DNA of 64,000 nucleotides from NCBI RefSeq assembly GCF_963677035.1, contig NZ_OY781472.1:1612001-1676000 (forward strand), written 5' to 3'. How positions within the stretch are numbered: the stretch's first letter is position 1; each line of letters starts with the position of its first letter. Source of the DNA: an uncultured Hyphomonas sp. (lineage in GTDB: Bacteria > Pseudomonadota > Alphaproteobacteria > Caulobacterales > Hyphomonadaceae). The notes below the pieces were generated by a model. It was given only the letters and a program-made list of their open reading frames with translations, was not told where the DNA came from and searched no databases. Shown piece after piece: positions 34,430 to 42,140 of this stretch. The position numbers were made by a program, and so were the translations under genes.

Positions 34430-34831
34430 ATGTCTGTTCTCGCAATAAGTCTTGGAATGATGACGCTGTTTGCTGGGTCGTCTTCCCTCGTCGCGGCGGA
34501 AGTTATCCGCGCCGGCGATCCCGTCACCGCTTACAACGCGACCACCGAAGAGGGAGGGACTGCCTCTGGCGATCCTCTGGTTGGCCGCGAAGTACTCCGG
34601 ACAGTCTATGCCGGAAAGCCGATCACGTTTGAGAACACGCGAGCCCCGGTTCTGGTGCGGCGCAATCAGGTCGTCTCTGTAAAATATATCAAGGGCGGGT
34701 TGGAGATTACAGCTTCTGGCCGGGCTCTCGGAGATGCGGGCGTCAATGACTCTGTGACGGTACTGAATCAACAGTCGAAACAAATGGTGCAGGGCATCGT
34801 TCAGGAAAGCGGATGGGTGCTGGCACAATGA
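34430..34831 (+). CDS. flgA: P-ring assembly chaperone FlgA
   Basis: A 133-residue exported protein, shorter than enteric FlgA, consisting of the signal peptide (LAISLGMMTLFAGSSSLVAA) and a SAF-type C-terminal domain (GREVLRTVYAGKPITFEN, VLVRRNQVVSVKYIKGGLEI). FlgA assists polymerisation of FlgI in the periplasm. It is 5 nt after flgG and overlaps flgH by ATGA. Confidence 0.85.
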   Translation: MSVLAISLGMMTLFAGSSSLVAAEVIRAGDPVTAYNATTEEGGTASGDPLVGREVLRTVYAGKPITFENTRAPVLVRRNQVVSVKYIKGGLEITASGRALGDAGVNDSVTVLNQQSKQMVQGIVQESGWVLAQ

Positions 34832-35535
34832 AACATTTCATCTCGACGGCACTCCTCGCCACAGCAGCAACCGCTTGCGCAGGTTCACCGCTGTCCGATC
34901 CGAAGCCGGAACCGGTTCCGCTTTATGCCGGGCCCTGGGCCGGGGCAGGGGTCGATATGGACGCCGTTACAGAACCCAACCCGTCGCTTTGGGCAACGTC
35001 TCCAAACGCACTGCTCAGCATGCGCCGGGCCAAGGCGGTGGGAGACCTGCTGACGGTTGTTGTAGAAATGGATGATCAGGCCAGCCTCAAAAGCTCGCTA
35101 TCCCGGAGCCGCGGATCCAGCGAAGATTTGAGCATAGATGCGTTGCTTGGCTTGCCGGACATTCTGAACAACGCCCTGCCGGGATCGGCAAGCGTCTCTC
35201 CGGCAATAGATTTTCAGCGTAACTCGAACATGGCTGGAAATGGCGCCGTCAACAGGGCCGAAAAAGTGACGTTTACACTTGCTGCGCGTGTCGTTGGTGT
35301 CGAACCGAACGGGAACTTAATCATTCAGGGTTATCAGCAGACACGGGTCAGCAATGAGACCCGGTATCTGAGCGTCTCAGGCGTCATCCGCGCCCAGGAC
35401 ATTACCCGGACCAACACTGTAACGTACGACAAGATTGCCGATGCCCAGCTTTCCTATGTCAATCAGGGTGACACAACCGGTCCTAACGGGCGCAAGGCCG
35501 TACCGAAATTTCTGGACAAGGTGCTGCCGTTCTAG
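34828..35535 (+). CDS. flgH: Flagellar L-ring lipoprotein FlgH
   Basis: A 235-residue outer-membrane lipoprotein: signal sequence with Cys near residue 16 (ATACAGSP), then SLWATSPNALLSMRRAKAVGDLLTVVVEMDDQA and the closing IRAQDITRTNTVTYDKIADAQLSYVNQG, the latter being the FlgH fingerprint. ATG 34828 overlaps the flgA stop; an upstream GTG would add residues before the signal. Confidence 0.93.
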   Translation: MKHFISTALLATAATACAGSPLSDPKPEPVPLYAGPWAGAGVDMDAVTEPNPSLWATSPNALLSMRRAKAVGDLLTVVVEMDDQASLKSSLSRSRGSSEDLSIDALLGLPDILNNALPGSASVSPAIDFQRNSNMAGNGAVNRAEKVTFTLAARVVGVEPNGNLIIQGYQQTRVSNETRYLSVSGVIRAQDITRTNTVTYDKIADAQLSYVNQGDTTGPNGRKAVPKFLDKVLPF

Positions 35536-35550
35536 GGGTGGGGGACCGGC

Positions 35551-36123
35551 ATGAAGCACGTCATCTCTGCAGTGGTTGCTGTCGTATGCATTCTTATCGG
35601 CGGCATCACAGGACATTTTGTGAAAACGGGTCTATCCGCGGCGGCCAGCACGACGGCACATGAAGGTTCTGAAAAAGCGGCCGATGCTCATGGCGCAGCA
35701 GACAGCCATGGCAGCGAGAAGAAGAAGGATTCTCACGGGGCAAAAAAGGAATCCGCTGGTCACGGTGGTGGAGGCCATGGAGGCGGGGATGCCTCAGGAG
35801 GTGTCGTCTATTTCAAGTTCACTCGCGAATTCATTGTGCCTATCATGCATGACCGCAAGGTCGAGAGCCTCGTGATCCTGAACATCAATCTGGAAGCCGA
35901 CTCCAGCATTTCGCAGAAGCTGTTCTCTATGGAGCCCAAGGTTCGGGACAATATAATGACCACGCTGATCGAGCTCAGCAATGATGGCCGCACGTTCGAA
36001 AACCTTACGGATGTGGAAAGCTACGAAACCATCCGCGCTATGGTTTTGCTGAACCTGCAGAAGGTTGTACCATCCGGTATCCAAAATGTCCTGATTGTGG
36101 ATATTGCACAACAGGACCTTTGA
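35551..36123 (+). CDS. Second FliL-like protein with His-rich linker
   Basis: A 190-residue single-span protein: N-terminal membrane helix (ISAVVAVVCILIGGITGHFV), a linker from about 30 to 85 rich in His, Gly and Lys (ADAHGAADSHGSEKKK, GHGGGGHGGGD), and a FliL-type periplasmic domain (VYFKFTREFIVPIMHDRKVESLVILNINLEAD). It is the last gene of the motA-flgFGAH operon, where alphaproteobacteria often place a FliL paralogue. The His-rich linker could bind metal ions, an unsupported inference. Confidence 0.75.
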   Translation: MKHVISAVVAVVCILIGGITGHFVKTGLSAAASTTAHEGSEKAADAHGAADSHGSEKKKDSHGAKKESAGHGGGGHGGGDASGGVVYFKFTREFIVPIMHDRKVESLVILNINLEADSSISQKLFSMEPKVRDNIMTTLIELSNDGRTFENLTDVESYETIRAMVLLNLQKVVPSGIQNVLIVDIAQQDL

Positions 36124-36157
36124 CCCCACCAATCGGTCGGGGGACAAGGCTGCCTTT
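36124..36157. terminator. Probable convergent terminator between the second fliL and flgD
   Basis: CCCC-ACC-AATC-GGT-C-GGGG (from about 36123) can form a bulged GC stem in the 34 nt between converging genes, followed by GCCTTTTTATTT. Modest stem and T-run, so confidence is limited. Confidence 0.4.
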
Positions 36158-36787
36158 TTATTTGTTGTATTTCTCGACGTTCGCCATTTCCGTGGTGAGG
36201 TTCAGTGACGTTTCCAGAAGCATTGTGCCCGTTTCATCGGCGGTCACGCCTGTCACGGTGCCGATCAGGCGTGGTGAGGTCGTGCGCTGTAGCTCTCCGT
36301 CTTTGTACATCTGTATTTCCAACTGGTAGACGCCGTCTTCAGCGAGCTCGGTTCCGCTGGATGTCTCACCATTCCATGTGTATCGGCCCGTTTCCGGATC
36401 GAGCGTCTTCGACCAGACTTCATTGCCCTCTGCATCGCGAACTTTCAGGACGGTTTCGTCCGTTGATTCCGGGATATCGACAACAAAGTCTACGCCCTCG
36501 CCGGAATAGGGCGCCCATGACGTGTCGACGGCTACGGTTTCCCCTAGCCACTGACCTGCGAGGATGCTGGAGTGCAGCCCACCGATCATTCCGGCGATAC
36601 TCTCCAAGTGACTGTTAGAAGCAACCTGCTGTTCAAGCGTCGAGAAGGTCGCCAACTGGTCAACGAATTGGGTTGAATCCATCGGTGACAAGGGATCCTG
36701 GTTCCTGATCTGCGCAGTCAACAGCTTGATGAAGGAATTGAATTCATTGCCGATTGATTGAGTTGTGGCACCGGATACGTCGGACAT
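36158..36787 (-). CDS. flgD: Flagellar hook-capping/scaffolding protein FlgD
   Basis: A 209-residue protein. The N-terminal FlgD segment FIKLLTAQIRNQDPLSPMDSTQFVDQLATFSTLEQQV is unmistakable; the rest is a FlgD Ig-like/Tudor domain (GRYTWNGETSSGTELAEDGVYQLEI). It caps the growing hook. It is downstream of fliK by 11 nt, the usual fliK-flgD pair. Confidence 0.95.
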   Translation of the reverse strand: MSDVSGATTQSIGNEFNSFIKLLTAQIRNQDPLSPMDSTQFVDQLATFSTLEQQVASNSHLESIAGMIGGLHSSILAGQWLGETVAVDTSWAPYSGEGVDFVVDIPESTDETVLKVRDAEGNEVWSKTLDPETGRYTWNGETSSGTELAEDGVYQLEIQMYKDGELQRTTSPRLIGTVTGVTADETGTMLLETSLNLTTEMANVEKYNK

Positions 36788-36798
36788 ATTGGAATTCC

Positions 36799-38208
36799 TT
36801 ACAGTCTGATATCGAGTCCACCGCTCGCCGAGCGGGCGGGGCGGATGGTGTCTGCAGTCAGATTTGCAGAAGCGAGAAGGCTGGAGTCCGTAGCGGGACC
36901 AGTATTTTCAAAGAGCCTGCCAGGCGCAGGCGTATGAGACTGCTGATGACCGGATTGCTGCTGCTGGAACGTCATACTCTGGCTGGATAGACCGCTCCGT
37001 TCCAGGGCTTGTGTAAGCTCGAAGTGCATGAGGCGAAGTTGCTTCATGGCCTCGGGCGATTCCCCGGTCACCGTAATATGTTGAATGCCGTGGGCATCAA
37101 ATTTGAAATCGATCGACACACGCCCAAGTTCCGGAGGATCGAGTTGCACGGTGATACGGTCAGGCGTGTCATCCGGAGATCCAACAGCGTCTGTGATGAT
37201 TTTTACGGTTTCTGCCGGGCTGGCTGTAACCATTGCGTTCGTTGATGTCATTTGCACCGGTGACTGAGCGGGTTGTGAAGTGGTTTGGGGCGCGGGTGAG
37301 GCGCCCAGTGCAGACGCGGCGAGTTGGGTATTCCCTTCAGGGGCAGGGGAGGTCTGATCGACCGTGCCGGCTTTTCCGGTGTGTGGATTCGCTTCCAGAG
37401 AACCATCCGAGAGTTCAGCTAGGAATGTTGCGTCCTCATCCAGGGGCTTCGCGCTGTCATCAGCGGCGACTTCTTTGCCACCGTCAGGTGTGCCCACTGA
37501 GGGCCTCATTGCCGCGTCTGGCACATCTGGTTTTGCAGCGGCGGAGCCAGCGACTTCAATGGCGGATTTCACGAGCGCGCCTTTGTCGGATGTGCGGGAA
37601 GTTCCCTGTTTGGCTTCACCCTGTCCTGTCGCCTGAACAGTCATGGCTTGAACTTCAGGTGCAGGAGGCGAGTCCTCTGGTCTGGTGTCGGAATGGACCT
37701 CAGCGTTACCAGAGGATGCGGATTCGACCGTTATGTTCTTTGATGTTTCAGGGGGGGCGGACAACTTTGCAGTTTCTTCGGGCGCCGTAAGCATGCCGGC
37801 AAGTGACGGCCCCGTGTCGTCCTCGTCCTGTTCCGAAAGCTCAGCGGCGCCGGGTTCGACATCGCATTCCAGAATCATACGACCATCCGCGTCGCTCAGC
37901 GTAGGATGGTCAGTTTCTATTTCATCGAAGGGCGTAAGAGCGTTGGTTTCTTGCGTCGCATCAATGCCGGCCGTGGCATCGGTCGGGCCGTCCTGCCGCC
38001 ACGAAATTTGTGGGCGGCTTTTCTCTGTATCGGTGGTCTTGACTTGTGGTTCGGGCTCAGAGCCCACGCCGCTTTCTGTGCGTCGGTCCTGTTGCAGCGA
38101 ACGCGCGAACGCATCTCCGGACCCGTCAGCGGAGGATTTCGGTCCCGCGTGGCTGGGCTTCGCATTTGTTTGCTTAAGTGTCAGGCCCGGCTCAATCAGA
38201 AATGTCAT
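36799..38208 (-). CDS. fliK: Flagellar hook-length control protein FliK
   Basis: A 469-residue protein with a long low-complexity N-terminal 340 residues rich in Asp, Glu, Ser, Ala and Thr, typical of FliK rulers, and the conserved C-terminal domain: DRITVQLDPPELGRVSIDFKF and ITVTGESPEAMKQLR (about 345-420), then Gln-rich FQQQQSGHQQSH. It measures hook length and switches export specificity through FlhB. Plus-strand frames over it are shadows. Confidence 0.9.
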   Translation of the reverse strand: MTFLIEPGLTLKQTNAKPSHAGPKSSADGSGDAFARSLQQDRRTESGVGSEPEPQVKTTDTEKSRPQISWRQDGPTDATAGIDATQETNALTPFDEIETDHPTLSDADGRMILECDVEPGAAELSEQDEDDTGPSLAGMLTAPEETAKLSAPPETSKNITVESASSGNAEVHSDTRPEDSPPAPEVQAMTVQATGQGEAKQGTSRTSDKGALVKSAIEVAGSAAAKPDVPDAAMRPSVGTPDGGKEVAADDSAKPLDEDATFLAELSDGSLEANPHTGKAGTVDQTSPAPEGNTQLAASALGASPAPQTTSQPAQSPVQMTSTNAMVTASPAETVKIITDAVGSPDDTPDRITVQLDPPELGRVSIDFKFDAHGIQHITVTGESPEAMKQLRLMHFELTQALERSGLSSQSMTFQQQQSGHQQSHTPAPGRLFENTGPATDSSLLASANLTADTIRPARSASGGLDIRL

Positions 38209-38330
38209 GATCGGTTACGATTCCCCATCCCAATATTAACCAAGTTACAACCAAAGGACATGAAAACAGCGTTAACGAACATGTCGTTTGGGGCAAATAA
38301 CCCTGCGGCAATCCGGACTCGGAGGATTGG
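38209..38330. promoter_or_regulatory. Divergent fliK-flgD / flgJ-like region with TTAACC sites
   Basis: 122 nt between divergent genes. TTAACCA at 38236-38242 and GTTAACG around 38271-38277 are candidate CtrA-type half-sites. No clear sigma-54 -24/-12 pair was found. Confidence 0.35.
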
Positions 38331-38642
38331 ATGCCCCAGCCTGTTTCTTTCCAGGCATATGTTGCACAGGCGCCTGACGTGTCAGAGCGCGCCCCATTGG
38401 GGCAGGGGGTATCTGATCTGGGAAAACGTTTCGAACAGATGTTGTGGACTGAGATGCTCTCCTATGCGGGGCTCGACAAGGCCTTTGCTCAGGATGGCGG
38501 CCAGGCGGCTGAAACTTTCTCGCGTTACGTCATCGAATCGATCGCTGCTGATCTTGCGGAGACCCATCCCATGGGCCTGGGAGAAGCGGTGGACCGCACG
38601 GCAGGGGTGAACCAATCGCCACGGCAGGGGGACGCTGTATGA
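38331..38642 (+). CDS. FlgJ-type rod-binding protein (rod-cap domain only)
   Basis: A 103-residue protein with the rod-binding domain of FlgJ: LGKRFEQMLWTEML near residue 30 and FSRYVIESIAADLAE near 62. The peptidoglycan hydrolase domain of enteric FlgJ is absent, as usual in alphaproteobacteria. Its TGA overlaps the next ATG (ATGA). Confidence 0.75.
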   Translation: MPQPVSFQAYVAQAPDVSERAPLGQGVSDLGKRFEQMLWTEMLSYAGLDKAFAQDGGQAAETFSRYVIESIAADLAETHPMGLGEAVDRTAGVNQSPRQGDAV

Positions 38643-39019
38643 ACCAGGCTTCCGTGCAAAACGAAATCGACTCGCTGAAAGAAGCATTGGCTCTGGAGCA
38701 ACAGTATCTTCTCGCAGGCCGCGCCCGGGAAACCCTCTCATTGGTGGAGGTGAAGTTGTCCGCGATGGATGCCCTTGAGAGGGCCTTCGGATCACTCGAC
38801 CCAAGTGCCGTACCGGGCACCTATCGGAGTGATATGATAGACATTGTCTCAATGGCAAAGGAGAACGCTGTTCATTTCGAAGCGATCCAGAATGGTATGC
38901 GACGTGCCATTCAACGTCTCGAGTCGCAGCATGCGAACGCCTATGTCGGATCGTATACGCAAACAGGCGGCAAGGTCGCGTTTACCGAAGTCACGGGGCG
39001 GTTTCTGAAAAAGGCCTAA
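38639..39019 (+). CDS. FlgN-like flagellar export chaperone
   Basis: A 126-residue helical protein (IDSLKEALALEQQYLLAGRARETL as first helix, a long second half, and a C-tail TQTGGKVAFTEVTGRFLKKA). Size, helical pattern and position directly after a rod-cap gene and before flagellin suggest the FlgN-type chaperone for FlgK and FlgL. Sequence similarity is weak; other coiled-coil export factors are possible. Confidence 0.5.
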   Translation: MNQASVQNEIDSLKEALALEQQYLLAGRARETLSLVEVKLSAMDALERAFGSLDPSAVPGTYRSDMIDIVSMAKENAVHFEAIQNGMRRAIQRLESQHANAYVGSYTQTGGKVAFTEVTGRFLKKA

Positions 39020-39164
39020 CTGGTTAACTGCTTGTACACTACCAGATTGTATTCGTTTCCTGAAACCTGGAGGGGTTGGCGGATTTCCGCAGTCAGGATG
39101 ACACGCAATTCAATCGGCCGCGATCCGTTCGCAGGCCACGTTCCTTGAGGGATGGGTATAAAAA
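39020..39164 (+). promoter_or_regulatory. Flagellin promoter and long 5' untranslated region
   Basis: 145 nt before the flagellin start. GGTTAA at 39022-39027 (TTAACC on the other strand) is a candidate regulatory half-site. TTGGCGG...CCGCA (about 39074-39090) looks like a sigma-54 element, but the GG and GC are 9 rather than 10 apart, so it is doubtful. In Caulobacter FlbT acts on the flagellin 5' leader; flbT lies just downstream here, so post-transcriptional control is plausible. Confidence 0.4.
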
Positions 39165-40412
39165 ATGTCCAGTATTCTGACTAATAATAGCGCGATGGTT
39201 GCGCTCGACACGCTGCGTAACATCAACAAAGATCTCGCATCGGTCCAAAACGAAATTTCAACAGGCAAAACCGTTTCCAGCGCCAAAGACAATTCGGCGA
39301 TCTGGGCTATCTCGACTGTCATGTCGACCGACGTGGAAAGCTTCAAAACGATCTCCGACTCCCTGAACCTCGGTTCGTCGACCGTCGGCGTCGCTCGTGT
39401 TGCCTCGGAGAAGGTGACTGAGCTTCTTCAGGACATGAAAAACCTGATCGTTAATGCTCAGGGTGCCAACGTTGACCGTACCAAAATTCAGACTGAAATC
39501 TCTGAGATCCGTGAGAACATCAGCTCCGTTGTCGGCGCTGCCCAGTTCAACGGCCTGAATCTGGTTGACGGTTCTTCCACCGCAGACATGAAGATCCTGT
39601 CGTCGCTGGATCGCAGCTCCTCGGGCACTGTCTCGGCAGCCTTCATCGACGTTGCACGTCACGACCTGTCGATCAGCAACACTGCAACGGGCGCAACCTT
39701 CGGAACCACGGCCGTTACCGACACGTCGATCATCAACAATGGCGGCACGGCTGCAGGTACGGCAGCGACAGTTGCTGATGGCGGTTCGCAAGCAATCACG
39801 ATTGCTTCGGTGGCCGATGGTAATTCCTACCGCATCGTCCTGGATGACTCCGGTGCTGCTAACAGCGTCGGTCAGCGTACGTTCGAATACGTTGCGGGCG
39901 CCGATGACAGCGTCAACTCCGTCGCTGCCAATCTGGCCAATCAGATCAGCACTTTCTTTTCTGCAACCGGTGAAACCAAATACACCGTTTCCCGCGCTGA
40001 TGACGTAATCACCATCGCCAACGGTTCAGGTGGTAACTTGTCTGTGAAGGCAGAATCTGCGACTGGCGGTACAGCTGGCGTCAGCGCTGGCGGTCTTGGA
40101 AACGTCTCTTCGATCGACGTGACCACGGATGCTGGTGCAACGTCTGCTCTGACATCAATCGAGTCTCTGCTTCAGACGTCCATCAACGCTGCAGCTGGCT
40201 TCGGTTCTTCGCAGACGCGTATCGAAAACCAGACTGACTTTGTCAGCTCCCTGGTCGACTCCATGACGTCCGGTATCGGTGGTCTCGTGGATGCCGATAT
40301 GGAAGCTGCCTCAGCCAAGCTGCAGGCCCTTCAGGTCCAGCAGCAGCTGGGCGTGCAGTCTTTGTCCATTGCTAACCAGGCGCCGCAGACTCTGCTGTCG
40401 CTGTTCCGCTAA
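39165..40412 (+). CDS. Flagellin
   Basis: A 415-residue filament protein. N-terminal D0/D1: SILTNNSAMVALDTLRNINKDLASVQNEISTGK, then SAKDNSAIWAIS; C-terminal D1/D0: ESLLQTSINAAAGFGSSQTRIENQ, ALQVQQQLGVQSLSIANQ, PQTLLSLFR. The central residues 170-320 are a variable, Ala/Gly/Ser/Thr-rich surface domain. Only one flagellin gene is in the window. It is followed by a strong terminator, then flaF and flbT, the usual alphaproteobacterial arrangement. Confidence 0.95.
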   Translation: MSSILTNNSAMVALDTLRNINKDLASVQNEISTGKTVSSAKDNSAIWAISTVMSTDVESFKTISDSLNLGSSTVGVARVASEKVTELLQDMKNLIVNAQGANVDRTKIQTEISEIRENISSVVGAAQFNGLNLVDGSSTADMKILSSLDRSSSGTVSAAFIDVARHDLSISNTATGATFGTTAVTDTSIINNGGTAAGTAATVADGGSQAITIASVADGNSYRIVLDDSGAANSVGQRTFEYVAGADDSVNSVAANLANQISTFFSATGETKYTVSRADDVITIANGSGGNLSVKAESATGGTAGVSAGGLGNVSSIDVTTDAGATSALTSIESLLQTSINAAAGFGSSQTRIENQTDFVSSLVDSMTSGIGGLVDADMEAASAKLQALQVQQQLGVQSLSIANQAPQTLLSLFR

Positions 40413-40420
40413 TATGACGG

Positions 40421-40454
40421 ATAGCCCGGGAACCAATGACGGTTCCCGGGCTAT
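40421..40454 (+). terminator. Strong hairpin terminator after flagellin
   Basis: ATAGCCCGGGAACC (40421-40434) and GGTTCCCGGGCTAT (40441-40454) form a perfect 14 bp stem with loop AATGAC. TGCTTCT follows rather than a pure T-run, so it may attenuate rather than block read-through into flaF 28 nt downstream; it would also stabilise the flagellin mRNA 3' end. Confidence 0.8.
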
Positions 40455-40481
40455 TGCTTCTACAAACCCGGGGAGGGTGTT

Positions 40482-40871
40482 TTGCAGTCACTGGCTTTCA
40501 AGGCATATGGGGAGGTCAAGCAACGCACCGCTGGGGAAAAAGAAATTGAGTTTGCGTTGTTTCGTCAGATTACGGACGCGCTTCAGGACGTTTCTGAAAA
40601 AGATGATGTCCAGCCAACTGACTGGGCAGATGCCATTTACAGAAACCAGCAGTTGTGGACAACGATTGCAATTGACTTGCTTCAACCCGGTAACGCTCTT
40701 CCGGACGAGATGAAGCGGAGCCTTTTGTACCTCGCAGAATTTGTTCGTCAGAACAGCATGAAAATCATGGCGGGTGACGGTGACATCGCAGACCTGATCG
40801 AAATCAACCAGTCCATCATGAATGGTCTTGGCGGCGCGGTTGCAAGCGACGCAGCTGGGGAGGATATCTGA
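40482..40871 (+). CDS. flaF: Flagellin biosynthesis regulator FlaF
   Basis: A 129-residue protein starting at TTG 40482 with GGGAGGG 6-7 nt upstream. It matches FlaF: KAYGEVKQRTAGEKEIEFALF, LWTTIAIDLLQPGNALPDEMK and LVEIN-like LIEINQSIMNGL. FlaF is needed for flagellin secretion or synthesis in Caulobacter relatives and acts opposite FlbT. The stop overlaps flbT as TGATG. Confidence 0.9.
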   Translation: MQSLAFKAYGEVKQRTAGEKEIEFALFRQITDALQDVSEKDDVQPTDWADAIYRNQQLWTTIAIDLLQPGNALPDEMKRSLLYLAEFVRQNSMKIMAGDGDIADLIEINQSIMNGLGGAVASDAAGEDI

Positions 40872-41305
40872 TGTCGGGTCTCGTATTTAAAGTTGCACCA
40901 GGTGAGCGATTCATCATCAATGGGGCCACCCTCGAAAATGGTGACAAGCCCGCCCGCATTCGCGTGGTAGAAGGGGATGCCCGCGTACTTCGCTGCCGCG
41001 ATGCTATGCACCCAACCGAAGTCGATACGCCAGTCAAGCAGATCTACTATGCGATCCAGCTTCTGGTGACTGGTGACCTTTCGGAAGATGAAACCGTGCC
41101 AGCGATCGATGCTGAATGCGCGCGCCTTGAAGAGGTTTTCGACCACATCGACCCAGAGCTGATCCCGGTACTTCGTTCCATGATTAGCCGGGCCAATTAC
41201 TATTCGGCCATGTGTCACCTGCGCCAGATCCTGCCTATTGAGGCGGAACTCCTCGCCTTGTCCGGAAGTGGCACGGCGCTAATGGGTCAGGCAAAGGTCG
41301 CCTGA
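40871..41305 (+). CDS. flbT: Flagellin mRNA regulator FlbT
   Basis: A 144-residue protein of the FlbT family: GLVFKVAPGERFIINGATLENG at the N-terminus, ARVLRCRDAMHPTEVDTPVKQIYYAIQLLVTGD in the middle. In Caulobacter FlbT binds the flagellin mRNA leader and promotes decay when assembly is blocked. It follows flaF with a 1 nt overlap and precedes a DUF1217 gene. Confidence 0.93.
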   Translation: MSGLVFKVAPGERFIINGATLENGDKPARIRVVEGDARVLRCRDAMHPTEVDTPVKQIYYAIQLLVTGDLSEDETVPAIDAECARLEEVFDHIDPELIPVLRSMISRANYYSAMCHLRQILPIEAELLALSGSGTALMGQAKVA

Positions 41306-41309
41306 CGTC

Positions 41310-42140
41310 ATGTTCCAGCCTGCCATACCGCTGTCGGGAATAGGGGGGTGGAAATTCCTGCAGGCGACATATTCGCGCCAGTTAGAATCCTTCAGTGACT
41401 CTCCCCAGGTCCGGAATGACCGGGACTACATGCTCGATAAGCTATCTCAGACCTTGAGTGTCGATGAGCTCATGGCGGACAAGCGATTGCTGCGCGTTAC
41501 CATGACGGCTTTTGGCCTGGGCGGTGAGGAATGGAAAGGCGGATTTATCCGCAAGGCACTGGAAGAGGTCGGAGATCCCGAAAGTACGTTCCTGCCGCGC
41601 CTGAACAATCCAAAGTACACAAAATTCGCTGAGGCGTTGTCTCCGATTGATGGCAAGATCATCATGTCAACGTCAGAGCTAGCGAGGATTGCCGTCAATT
41701 TCGAAGCCGAGTCGTTTCGCACAGCTGTCGGCGATGTCGATGACTCGATGCGCCTGGCGTTGAACTACCAGTCCGAGATTTCCGAAATCGCCGGGGCGGA
41801 GTCCAGCGACAAGGCTATTCTCTACCGGATCCTCGGGGATGTGCCGGTTCGCACAGTCATGCAGACAGCCTTCAATCTGCCGGATGGACTCAGTAATCTC
41901 GATCTCGACCGTCAAGCGGATGTCTTCAAGGACCGTATCCAGTCCGTTATGGGGATCAGCGACCTTTCGGAGCTGGCAAAACCCGAAGTGATAGAAAAGA
42001 TGATCCATCGTTTCCTGGCCATGGATACCATCGAGAATGGGTCGACATCTTATTCATCGGCATCTGCCGCACTGACCTTGCTCAGCGACGGGGTCGGCAG
42101 TCAGGCCAGTCAGAACCTGTTCCTCAGTCTTCTGTCTTAA
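41310..42140 (+). CDS. DUF1217 flagellar-associated protein
   Basis: A 276-residue protein of the DUF1217 family, found next to flagellar genes in alphaproteobacteria. Landmarks are QVRNDRDYMLDKLSQTLSVDEL near 30, FGLGGEEWKGGFIRKALEEVG, and a second half ending PEVIEKMIHRFLAMDTIENG. Function is not established; it may be an export substrate or assembly factor. The last 17 nt overlap the 3' end of fliI on the other strand. Confidence 0.78.
   Translation: MFQPAIPLSGIGGWKFLQATYSRQLESFSDSPQVRNDRDYMLDKLSQTLSVDELMADKRLLRVTMTAFGLGGEEWKGGFIRKALEEVGDPESTFLPRLNNPKYTKFAEALSPIDGKIIMSTSELARIAVNFEAESFRTAVGDVDDSMRLALNYQSEISEIAGAESSDKAILYRILGDVPVRTVMQTAFNLPDGLSNLDLDRQADVFKDRIQSVMGISDLSELAKPEVIEKMIHRFLAMDTIENGSTSYSSASAALTLLSDGVGSQASQNLFLSLLS

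Noticed and set aside
37233..37790. Plus-strand frame of 185 codons inside fliK
   Set aside because: The minus-strand FliK C-terminal domain is well recognised and the plus-strand translation is low-complexity without motifs.
39074..39090. Sigma-54 (-24/-12) promoter for flagellin
   Set aside because: The GG and GC elements are 9 nt apart instead of 10 and the flanking bases fit poorly; not strong enough to list as a promoter.
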